From Alphaproteobacteria bacterium UBA2947 (GTDB lineage: Bacteria > Pseudomonadota > Alphaproteobacteria > Rs-D84), in contig DEBV01000002.1 of the NCBI GenBank assembly GCA_002348925.1, positions 49,839 to 65,439 of the forward strand: a DNA stretch of 15,601 nucleotides. Reading direction: 5' to 3'. The notes beneath the pieces were generated by a model, which was not told the origin of the DNA, searched no databases, and saw nothing but the letters and a program-made list of their open reading frames with translations. A program made the translations under genes and the position numbers. This document shows, piece after piece, positions 1 to 6,261 of this stretch; position 1 is the stretch's first letter, and the number at the start of each line of letters is the position of its first letter.

Positions 1-14
1 TAAAATAAAAAATT

Positions 15-35
15 GTAAATACACTGGTAAATACA
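15..35. repeat. 9-bp direct repeat GTAAATACA, two copies 12 bp apart
   Basis: GTAAATACA occurs at 15-23 and again at 27-35, upstream of the first gene. Same-face spacing of about one helical turn could fit a regulator site, but the region is very AT-rich and this may be chance. No convincing -35/-10 pair was found here. Confidence 0.3.
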
Positions 36-83
36 AAAATTTTTACTTTTTTACAAAAACAGCCCTGAAAGGAGGGAAGCCAC

Positions 84-413
84 ATGCCAAAAAATATCAA
101 AGAAATAATGATTGCCCTTAACAAAGTTCTTACAACAACAGTTTGGGTTAATGCCGATCGCCAAATTGTTTCATTAAGCGATGAATTACATATCGGTAAA
201 AATAATGCACCACGTTCTATCGAAGATTTGTCTCGCAGTGCTTTGATTGGTGCATATGTTTCATTGCAAATAAGAACAGACAATTTTGATGTTGCTGCTG
301 AAACACTGGAAACAGCGGATTTGGCATTGCGTGTAAAAGAAATGGTTTTCGCAGAAGCCAAAAAGATTATGGATGCTGGCGAAGTCGACGAAAATCAACG
401 CAAAGCAGCATAA
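84..413 (+). CDS. Unrecognised small soluble protein (109 aa)
   Basis: I do not recognise a family. The gene is probably real: a strong Shine-Dalgarno AAAGGAGGG (68-76) sits 8 nt before the ATG, and a clear intrinsic terminator follows the stop. The product has no signal peptide, membrane segment or cysteine. It looks mostly helical, especially the C-terminal half (about residues 60-105), which is rich in Ala, Glu and Lys. A short segment around residues 20-30 (TVWVNADRQI) looks like a beta strand. It stands alone, with terminator-separated neighbours on the opposite strand, so context gives no function. It could be a small regulatory or structural protein; no specific role can be supported. 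Confidence 0.75.
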   Translation: MPKNIKEIMIALNKVLTTTVWVNADRQIVSLSDELHIGKNNAPRSIEDLSRSALIGAYVSLQIRTDNFDVAAETLETADLALRVKEMVFAEAKKIMDAGEVDENQRKAA

Positions 414-442
414 AAGAGTTTCCGTTTATCGGAAGGAAGGGA

Positions 443-478
443 GTCCCGCCACAGAGTTGTATCTGTGGCGGACTTTTT
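443..478 (+). terminator. Intrinsic terminator of the first gene
   Basis: A perfect 10-bp stem, CCGCCACAGA (446-455) with TCTGTGGCGG (462-471), is extended by two further pairs around a bulged C. A 6-nt loop and a run of five T (474-478) complete a classical Rho-independent terminator. It ends against the stop codon of the minus-strand gene at 477, but lacks a T tract in that direction. Confidence 0.9.
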
Positions 479-782
479 ATCGCCCTTTGTTCAACATACG
501 GACGTCGTCAAATTCAGGATGTTCAACGAATATTTTTGAAATATATGGACATAGGGTCATAATTTTGCGGTGTTGTTTGCGCGCAATGTTTATAATTTCT
601 TGGACCAGATATAATTCAATGTCTTGTGTTTTGTATTCTGGAGCTATTTCGGCTTCGCTTATCATAATTTTATCAGAACCGACGCGAACAAAAAACAGAT
701 TGCCGATTTTGCGTCCATGACAAATTGCGTAAATTCGACATCCGTTATCGCCAATTTGAAAAGTTATATCTTGTTTGTTCAT
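477..782 (-). CDS. Small GNAT-like protein (YjdJ-type, Acetyltransf_CG-like)
   Basis: This 101-residue protein resembles the short single-domain GNAT family known as GCN5-related N-acetyltransferase, YjdJ type. The best evidence is the C-terminal stretch around residues 77-92 (LCPYISKIFVEHPEF), which matches the family's typical 'LCPF...HPEY' ending. The middle (residues 40-66) should be the strand, acetyl-CoA loop and helix. In the family that loop is Arg/Gly-rich, but here it reads EYKTQDIELY with no glycine, so catalysis is doubtful. There is no good Shine-Dalgarno: only a GGA in the arm of a hairpin lies before the ATG. It follows ldh on the same strand, separated by that hairpin. The fold assignment is fairly secure; the substrate is unknown. 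Confidence 0.7.
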   Translation of the reverse strand: MNKQDITFQIGDNGCRIYAICHGRKIGNLFFVRVGSDKIMISEAEIAPEYKTQDIELYLVQEIINIARKQHRKIMTLCPYISKIFVEHPEFDDVRMLNKGR

Positions 783-784
783 AA

Positions 785-827
785 AAAAATCCAGTGCTTT
801 TTAATAAAATAATAACACTGGATTTTT
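785..827. terminator. Palindrome between ldh and the GNAT-like gene, probably a bidirectional terminator
   Basis: AAAAATCCAGTG (785-796) is a perfect inverted repeat of CACTGGATTTTT (816-827), with a 19-nt AT-rich loop. Each strand ends in a T run, so it can terminate ldh on the minus strand. It lies only 2 nt from the start codon of the downstream minus-strand gene, so it could also act as an attenuator for it. Confidence 0.65.
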
Positions 828-852
828 CATAAAGACCATAAGATTGATTTCT

Positions 853-1782
853 TTAAATCAAATCAAAGTTCTTGCGTATGATTTTTGCACTTTTGCGAAG
901 ATTTACAGATTCTTCTTTGCCTAAATTTGTGTGCAAAGTTGTTATCACACCGTTTTCGCCAACAATGCGTGGTAACGACATAGCGACCGCATCTTTTCCA
1001 TTCCCGTCAACAGTTGATACAGTCAATATGCGTTTTTCGTCGTTAACTATTGCGTGTAATAAATCTGCAACAGCGGCGCCAATACCGTCCCAAGTTGCAC
1101 CGCGCCCCTGAATTATTTCATATGCTGCGTTGCGTACGCGATGTTCTATTGTTTTACGTGTGGTCGCGGGCAGGGCGATTTTTGTCTGTTTGCAAAAATC
1201 ATCTAATGCGATTCCGCCAACCGATACTGATTCCCAGTTTACAACCGAAGAATCACCATGTTCGCCCAAGACATAAGAATTTATCGAACGTGTTGATACG
1301 CCTAACTGACGCGACAATATAATTTTAAGGCGCGCAGAATCTAACATTGTTCCTGTTCCAATGACGCGACCAGCTGGCAATTTAGATAATTTTTGTGCCA
1401 ACATAACCATAACATCCAATGGATTTGTGACAACAATAATTTTTACTTTTTTTGAATCCACATTTGCCATAACGCGTGGAATTATGTCGGATATAACCGC
1501 TACATTTTTTTGTAATAAATCAGTACGCGTTTCGCCTGGTTTTTGGTTTGCACCAGCGGCGATGATAACAACTTCGCATCCGCGCATGGCGCGATAGTTA
1601 TTAACCGCCGTAAGTTTTATGTCGTAAGAAAATGCGGATGCATGTCCTAAATCTTCGGCGGCGGCGCGTGCGCGAACACCGTCCCTGTCGAATAAAACTA
1701 TTTCATGTGCAAGACCTGTGTTTTTTACAGCGGTTGCAACAGCAGATCCAACTGAACCAACACCAATAATTGCTATCTTCAT
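853..1782 (-). CDS. ldh: L-lactate dehydrogenase
   Basis: NAD-dependent L-lactate dehydrogenase (EC 1.1.1.27) interconverts pyruvate and lactate in the cytoplasm and regenerates NAD+ during fermentation. The 309-residue product opens with the Rossmann motif GVGSVGS (residues 7-13) and an acidic residue at D32 for NAD binding. The substrate loop GANQKPGETR (78-87) carries Gln at the specificity position, which indicates lactate rather than malate dehydrogenase. The catalytic His is in LGEHGDSS (H175), with the Asp/Arg pair in DSAR (D148, R151). I chose the ATG at 1782 because GGAGAGG lies 3 nt upstream; the reading frame extends to 1800, but that would add six residues before the Rossmann strand. 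It has its own -10 and is bounded by hairpins on both sides, so it is probably monocistronic. Confidence 0.95.
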   Translation of the reverse strand: MKIAIIGVGSVGSAVATAVKNTGLAHEIVLFDRDGVRARAAAEDLGHASAFSYDIKLTAVNNYRAMRGCEVVIIAAGANQKPGETRTDLLQKNVAVISDIIPRVMANVDSKKVKIIVVTNPLDVMVMLAQKLSKLPAGRVIGTGTMLDSARLKIILSRQLGVSTRSINSYVLGEHGDSSVVNWESVSVGGIALDDFCKQTKIALPATTRKTIEHRVRNAAYEIIQGRGATWDGIGAAVADLLHAIVNDEKRILTVSTVDGNGKDAVAMSLPRIVGENGVITTLHTNLGKEESVNLRKSAKIIRKNFDLI

Positions 1783-1807
1783 AAACCTCTCCATTTTCAA
1801 TGCAAAT

Positions 1808-1836
1808 ATTATAACATATTTTCACAATAAAAAAAA
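1808..1836 (-). promoter_or_regulatory. Candidate ldh promoter
   Basis: On the minus strand a perfect TATAAT (1808-1813) lies about 26 nt before the ldh start. At 17-nt spacing the -35 position is only a T run (1831-1836), which is the tail of the proS terminator. The -10 is convincing; the -35 is weak. Confidence 0.45.
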
Positions 1837-1854
1837 CGGGGTTTTATCCCCGTT
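1829..1854 (-). terminator. Intrinsic terminator of proS
   Basis: Read on the minus strand, AACGGGG (1848-1854) pairs with CCCCGTT (1835-1841) around a 6-nt loop and runs into an eight-T tract. It starts a few bases after the proS stop codon and separates proS from ldh. Confidence 0.9.
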
Positions 1855-1858
1855 CTTT

Positions 1859-3295
1859 TTAATAAGATTTTGCAACAAAGACAAAACTTGGATCTTTGTC
1901 ATCAAGACAGCGGCGACTGATTTTATATTTTTCAATCAGACCATCGAATTCTTCGTTTGTTGTCAAATCGTATTTGATACGAAAGAATCCAATTTTGCCA
2001 GATTCCAATGCAGATTCTAATTCTGCCAGATCTTTGACATCACTAATCATTGTTGCATTGCGTTTTTCAACTGCGACCAACATATCGTGTTGAATTGTAT
2101 CCAGTATAGTTTTTGCTTTTGACATAAAATCATCAACAGACAAAGTTTGTTTTGATGCTTTGCCCAAATCACGACGTGTGATTGTCAAAGTTTTTTCTTC
2201 CATTTCTCTGGCACCGATTTCAACACGTAATGGCACACCACGTTTAATCCATTTCCACATTTTGTCTGGTGCGCGTGCGTCAGAATCATCAATAAAAACG
2301 CGAATATTTAAACTGCGTAATTCTTCGCCCAGTTTATTTGCGTAAGCATTTAATTCTTTTTCGTTTTCTTCGCGTGTAATTGGAATAATAACAATTTGAT
2401 ATGGCGCAACCGCAGGTGGCAACACTAAACCGTCGTCGTCAGAATGTGTCATAAACAATCCGCCCATCATACGCGTAGATGTTCCCCAAGATGTTGTCCA
2501 TGCATGTGTTAATTTTCCATCTGTACCCAAATATTGAATACCAAAAGATTTTGCAAAATGTTGTCCCAAGTCATGCGAAGTACCCGCTTGAAGTGCTTTT
2601 CCGTCTTGCATAATCTGTTCAACGGTATAAGTATGGTCTGCGCCTGCAAATCTTTCTTCTGGTGTTTTTTCACCCATTATAACAGGTATAGCCAAAACGT
2701 TTGCCATATATTCCGCATACATTTTATGCATTTTGCGTGCGTCAGCATTTGCCTCTTCGTGTGTGGCAAAAACATTGTGTCCTTCTTGCCAGTTGAATTC
2801 AGCAGTACGCAAGAACAATCTTGGGCGCATCTCCCAACGCATAACATTTACCCACTGATTCAATTTCAAAGGCAAATCACGATAAGATTGAACCCAACGT
2901 GACATTGCTTCGCCAATAATAGTTTCAGATGTCGGACGAATAACATAAGGTTCTGTTAATTTTGCATCTGGGTCTGGTTGCAATGTGCCATCAATCATTT
3001 TCAATCTGTGATGTGTGACAACTGCACATTCTTTTGCGAAACCTGCGACATGTTCTGCTTCTTTGTTAAAGAAATCGATAGGTATCAACAATGGGAAATT
3101 CGCATTTAACACACCGTTTGCTTTGATGCGTTTATCCATTTCATCGCGCATAAGTTCCCATATTGCCCAACCATAAGGTTTAATAGTCATACAACCGCGC
3201 ACTGGTGAATTTTCAGCCAAATCAGCAGCAGTGATTAAATTTTGATACCATTCGTTAAAATTCTCTTCTCTTGTTGGTGTTATTGCTGTTTTCAT
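1859..3295 (-). CDS. proS: Prolyl-tRNA synthetase, archaeal/eukaryotic type
   Basis: This class II synthetase (EC 6.1.1.15) charges tRNA-Pro with proline. Its 478 residues match the short archaeal/eukaryotic-type ProRS rather than the bacterial type with an insertion domain. Visible landmarks are RPTSET (120-125), the motif 2 region RWEMRPR (153-159) followed by EFNWQEGH, the proline-site loop GTSHDLGQHFAK (238-249), WTTSWGTSTR (266-275), and the motif 3/anticodon-domain junction GLVLPPAVAPYQ (289-300). The C-terminal domain ends in Tyr (VAKSY), typical of this subtype. The product is full length with no sign of damage. It starts 21 nt after the plsC stop on the same strand, so it is probably expressed with olsB and plsC. 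Most alphaproteobacteria carry a bacterial-type ProRS, so this version suggests ancient transfer. Confidence 0.96.
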   Translation of the reverse strand: MKTAITPTREENFNEWYQNLITAADLAENSPVRGCMTIKPYGWAIWELMRDEMDKRIKANGVLNANFPLLIPIDFFNKEAEHVAGFAKECAVVTHHRLKMIDGTLQPDPDAKLTEPYVIRPTSETIIGEAMSRWVQSYRDLPLKLNQWVNVMRWEMRPRLFLRTAEFNWQEGHNVFATHEEANADARKMHKMYAEYMANVLAIPVIMGEKTPEERFAGADHTYTVEQIMQDGKALQAGTSHDLGQHFAKSFGIQYLGTDGKLTHAWTTSWGTSTRMMGGLFMTHSDDDGLVLPPAVAPYQIVIIPITREENEKELNAYANKLGEELRSLNIRVFIDDSDARAPDKMWKWIKRGVPLRVEIGAREMEEKTLTITRRDLGKASKQTLSVDDFMSKAKTILDTIQHDMLVAVEKRNATMISDVKDLAELESALESGKIGFFRIKYDLTTNEEFDGLIEKYKISRRCLDDKDPSFVFVAKSY

Positions 3296-3316
3296 TTTTT
3301 TACCACTCTTAATTTT

Positions 3317-4126
3317 TTATTTATTTTCCATATACTTATCTGAAATTATTTTGTGCAGTTTATCTGCAATTTGTTTTCTGTCCATACCCGACAAGTCGGG
3401 AACAGGTAAAACTTCGATTTCAACCAAGAAACCACCAAGCATCATAATATGAAATACTTGCATAAAAGCGCTGCGTTCGATTTTACAGTACGGGCCACAA
3501 TCCATTTTCTTGTTGTCAAAGTAAGCAAAATGATTTGCAATATCTTCATCGCTTATTTTTGTACCATCATGTAAACGATAGTGAACAACCACAGGTTGCA
3601 CTGTTGCGCCTGTTTTTTCGACTACATCAAACATAGAACTTTTAAATTGTTTTACATATGCGCCATTGGTCGAAGTTCCTTCTGGGAATATGAATAATGG
3701 ATAGTTTACAGATTCCAATTCTTTTTGTATCGCGTTTAATGCTTCTGTTGCATGTGAAGGACGACGGTCAATAAATACGACACCGAATTTTTTTGCCATC
3801 CAACCAATCAGTGGCCATGATTCTATATCTTTTTTTCCAAAGAAAGAACCGCCAAGTGCTGCAGCCATAGTTGATATTTCAAAAAGAGATATATGATTGC
3901 AAACACAAAGCAAAGGACGTTTGGAAGAAAGTTTTCCTTTGATTTTATAACGCACACCCATAAACCAATTAAATTGGTGCATAAAAAATTGCATGTATTT
4001 TACAGAAAGTTTTCCGCGCGGAATAAAACACAAAACAATCGCGTTTACAAGTACATAAGTCCATGCACAGATGAATTTAATAAACGCCAATGTTGTGTTG
4101 AATACATTCTGATTCCGAATTTTCAT
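3317..4126 (-). CDS. plsC: 1-acyl-glycerol-3-phosphate / lyso-ornithine-lipid acyltransferase (PlsC family)
   Basis: A membrane-bound acyltransferase of the PlsC/LPLAT family transfers a fatty acyl chain to a lysolipid. One hydrophobic segment near the N-terminus (about residues 12-35) anchors it to the inner membrane. Motif I is NHISLFE, an H-x4-E (H78, E83) in place of the usual H-x4-D; this variant also occurs in other alphaproteobacterial members. Motif II-like VVFIDRR (116-122) and motif III FPEGTSTNG (147-155) are intact. The ATG lies 2 nt after the olsB stop, with GGGGAAG inside the end of olsB as ribosome binding site, so the two are translationally coupled. That pairing suggests OlsA (acylation of lyso-ornithine lipid), but general PlsC activity on lysophosphatidic acid is equally possible. 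Confidence 0.9.
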   Translation of the reverse strand: MKIRNQNVFNTTLAFIKFICAWTYVLVNAIVLCFIPRGKLSVKYMQFFMHQFNWFMGVRYKIKGKLSSKRPLLCVCNHISLFEISTMAAALGGSFFGKKDIESWPLIGWMAKKFGVVFIDRRPSHATEALNAIQKELESVNYPLFIFPEGTSTNGAYVKQFKSSMFDVVEKTGATVQPVVVHYRLHDGTKISDEDIANHFAYFDNKKMDCGPYCKIERSAFMQVFHIMMLGGFLVEIEVLPVPDLSGMDRKQIADKLHKIISDKYMENK

Positions 4127-4128
4127 TT

Positions 4129-5085
4129 TTATTCTTCCCCGTCATCAGATTCTTCTTTGTCGATGTATTGAACATCGTTCACATCTTCGCGGATAATTAA
4201 TTCTGCAAGAGCGCGCAATGCCTTTGCTGTACCAGTAATTGGCGACATAATTATTTTGCCAAATATGTGCAATGGTCCTTCTTTGATTCCCAAATCGGCA
4301 AATGCAGTTTCTGAACCTGTAAAGTGTTTTTGATATGTTTTATCGATATCTTTTGTTTGTACCAAAACGAACACATCATATGTCCCGAAACTTTTGTCAA
4401 TGAAAACACCACGACCAAATGTTGCACCCAATCGCAAATAGCCCTTTATCAAAGGTGTCATTTGTTTTTTTGCTTCTTCTTCATCAACGAACACGCGTGG
4501 CAAAATATTCATTTGTGTCATACGTGGGTCAATGCTTGGGTCAATATTTTCTTTTAACACTGTTGCACGTAAGCGCGATGGTGACAAAGAATTGTAATAA
4601 AGGTAAGATATTGCCTGAGCAGATTTTGCAGGGTTCGTTCCAACAAAAGATGGAACGCCAAACAAAATTGCAACTTTGCGTTTTACAACATATTCACAAA
4701 GTCCCGCCCAAAGCAAACGCATAACCAAACCATTTTCGCGGTATTCCGCGTTTACACAAGCGCGCGACATTTCTGCGATGTTGCCGTTTACGCGTTTAAT
4801 CTTGGATAAATTAAATTCATTTTCTGTATAAAAACCACCCATTTTTTCAGCGGCTTCGCGGTCAATAATACGATAAGTTCCAACTATTTTTTTGTTATGA
4901 AACACCGCCATATAATCAGCGTATGTATCATATGCATCATATTCTTCACCAAGGTTTTTTTGTTCTTCGGTTGCACCAGCACCTTCTTCCAGACAAAATA
5001 CTTCATAGCGCAACTGACGCACTTGTTTTCGTTCCTCTTTAGTGCGAGTCAAACGTACTTCGTAATCACGAACTTTAATAGCCAT
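4129..5085 (-). CDS. olsB: Ornithine-acyl-ACP N-acyltransferase-like GNAT protein
   Basis: The protein (318 aa) belongs to the OlsB/hemolysin-like GNAT family, which transfers a 3-hydroxyacyl group from acyl carrier protein to the amino group of ornithine, making lyso-ornithine lipid. Typical segments are QVRQLRYEVFCLEEGA (about residues 22-37), a long acidic stretch rich in Asp and Tyr, MAVFHNKKIVGTYRI, and EMSRACVNAEYRENGLVMRLLWAGL, which covers the acyl-donor site. The start at 5085 is preferred because AAGGGA lies 5 nt upstream; the frame is open to 5142, but those extra 19 residues overlap the promoter region. An acidic tail (EESDDGEE) ends the protein. It leads the olsB-plsC-proS operon from its own promoter. 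The family call is secure; ornithine as acceptor is inferred from the neighbour. Confidence 0.88.
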   Translation of the reverse strand: MAIKVRDYEVRLTRTKEERKQVRQLRYEVFCLEEGAGATEEQKNLGEEYDAYDTYADYMAVFHNKKIVGTYRIIDREAAEKMGGFYTENEFNLSKIKRVNGNIAEMSRACVNAEYRENGLVMRLLWAGLCEYVVKRKVAILFGVPSFVGTNPAKSAQAISYLYYNSLSPSRLRATVLKENIDPSIDPRMTQMNILPRVFVDEEEAKKQMTPLIKGYLRLGATFGRGVFIDKSFGTYDVFVLVQTKDIDKTYQKHFTGSETAFADLGIKEGPLHIFGKIIMSPITGTAKALRALAELIIREDVNDVQYIDKEESDDGEE

Positions 5086-5113
5086 AATAATCCCTTTATA
5101 ATGTACGGGATAA

Positions 5114-5142
5114 ATATTACCAAAGAAAAAAGGCATAAGCAA
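5114..5142 (-). promoter_or_regulatory. Promoter of the olsB-plsC-proS operon
   Basis: On the minus strand TTGCTT (5137-5142) and TAATAT (5114-5119) are separated by exactly 17 nt, about 30 nt before the olsB start. The -35 lies inside the stem of the preceding terminator hairpin. Confidence 0.65.
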
Positions 5143-5167
5143 TGTTTTTATTTGTTTTGCAAATGCC
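5126..5167. terminator. Terminator after mltB, possibly bidirectional
   Basis: GGCAT (5132-5136) pairs with ATGCC (5163-5167), and after a 2x2 internal loop GCAA (5139-5142) pairs with TTGC (5157-5160). The minus strand continues into six T, and the plus strand also has a T run (5169-5174). It begins shortly after the mltB stop and separates mltB from olsB. Confidence 0.6.
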
Positions 5168-5184
5168 GTTTTTTGTTGACTTTT

Positions 5185-6243
5185 TTATTTCAGTTTTTCA
5201 GATAATTCACCAATCGCAATTGCGTACCAGGATGAATTATTCCATCTTTTTATTCTGTAAAAATTAGGATAGGTCAAATACGCCCGTATAACAGGGGCTG
5301 GCGCGACATCGGTATCAACACTTTCTTCTTCGTCTATTCGTTGTGGTTGATACAAATCGCGCTTTGCAATTTCCTTGGTATCTGCGATTAACCCAACAAT
5401 TGTTTCAGATTGTTTTAACGGGGTTCCGTCAAGATTTGTCACACCCATATTTGACCATTCGATAAAACTCTTTTTGACATCACCATTTAAAACAGTTCTA
5501 TCGAAATCAGCAGGCAATATAACAGTTTTTATAATTGGTTCATTTTTATTCCAACCCAATTTATTCAGGTAATTCCCAGCGCTGAACATTGCGTCACCAA
5601 TACTGTTTATTATGTCAACGCGCCCATCGTTATTTCCGTCAACACCGTATTGTGCCAGTGTTGTTGGTATAAATTGAAAATGCCCCATTGCACCAGCCCA
5701 TGAACCATGGATATTATTTATCGACAACTTGTTTTTATCCGCGATTTTCATCAGGGCAATTAACTGCTTTGTAAAAAATTCTTCGCGACGACCATCATAA
5801 ATTAGGGTTAAAAATGCGCTGGTTAATTGGTGTTTTGATTTTACAGCACCATAATTAGATTCCATACCCCAAAATGCCAATATTACATTTCTGGGAATGC
5901 CATATTTGTTTTCAACACGTCCTAAAAGAGTAGGGTATTCGTGTGATTTTTTGCGTCCCTTTGATATGCGATCACTACTTACTGTGCGGTTCAAATATTG
6001 TTCCAAAGTCAAAGTAAATTCAGATTGGTTTTTATCTGATTTCATTATTCCTGGAACTATGAAAGGAGATTTCAAAGTTTCGTCTATGACAGATTTACTG
6101 ATATTTTGTTCTGTTGCTTTTGTCCGAATATTGCCCAGAATATTATCCCATCTTTCTAAATCAAAAGCGCCTTTGTTCGCAAAAGATGCACTGCTCATGC
6201 ATATATAAAATATCCCAAAAAGTATAGGCAATCTATATTTCAT
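5185..6243 (-). CDS. mltB: Lytic murein transglycosylase (MltB family)
   Basis: A periplasmic enzyme that cleaves the MurNAc-GlcNAc bond of peptidoglycan, leaving 1,6-anhydroMurNAc ends. The 352-residue product has a signal peptide (residues 1 to about 22, cleaving near SFA). The catalytic glutamate is E128 in GMESNYG. The family block GSWAGAMGHFQFIPTTLAQYG and the following DGNNDGRVDI are both present. The C-terminal PNFYRIKRWN...YAIAIG segment is the usual end of the MltB-2 type. There is no lipobox and no peptidoglycan-binding domain, so it should be soluble. The ATG at 6243 has GGAAAGG just upstream and places the signal peptide correctly; a TTG at 6261 in frame has no ribosome binding site. 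It follows the barrel gene by 18 nt, so both are probably one transcript. Confidence 0.94.
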   Translation of the reverse strand: MKYRLPILFGIFYICMSSASFANKGAFDLERWDNILGNIRTKATEQNISKSVIDETLKSPFIVPGIMKSDKNQSEFTLTLEQYLNRTVSSDRISKGRKKSHEYPTLLGRVENKYGIPRNVILAFWGMESNYGAVKSKHQLTSAFLTLIYDGRREEFFTKQLIALMKIADKNKLSINNIHGSWAGAMGHFQFIPTTLAQYGVDGNNDGRVDIINSIGDAMFSAGNYLNKLGWNKNEPIIKTVILPADFDRTVLNGDVKKSFIEWSNMGVTNLDGTPLKQSETIVGLIADTKEIAKRDLYQPQRIDEEESVDTDVAPAPVIRAYLTYPNFYRIKRWNNSSWYAIAIGELSEKLK

Positions 6244-6261
6244 ACCTTTCCGTTTTACCAA

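Noticed and set aside
1783..1800. Longer start for lactate dehydrogenase at 1800
   Set aside because: It would place six residues before the Rossmann strand and put the ribosome binding site inside the coding region; the ATG at 1782 has GGAGAGG at a workable distance.
5086..5142. Longer start for olsB at 5142
   Set aside because: The extra segment covers the -35/-10 promoter and terminator stem, while the ATG at 5085 has AAGGGA upstream.
6244..6261. TTG start for mltB at 6261
   Set aside because: No ribosome binding site precedes it, and the ATG at 6243 gives a normal signal peptide.
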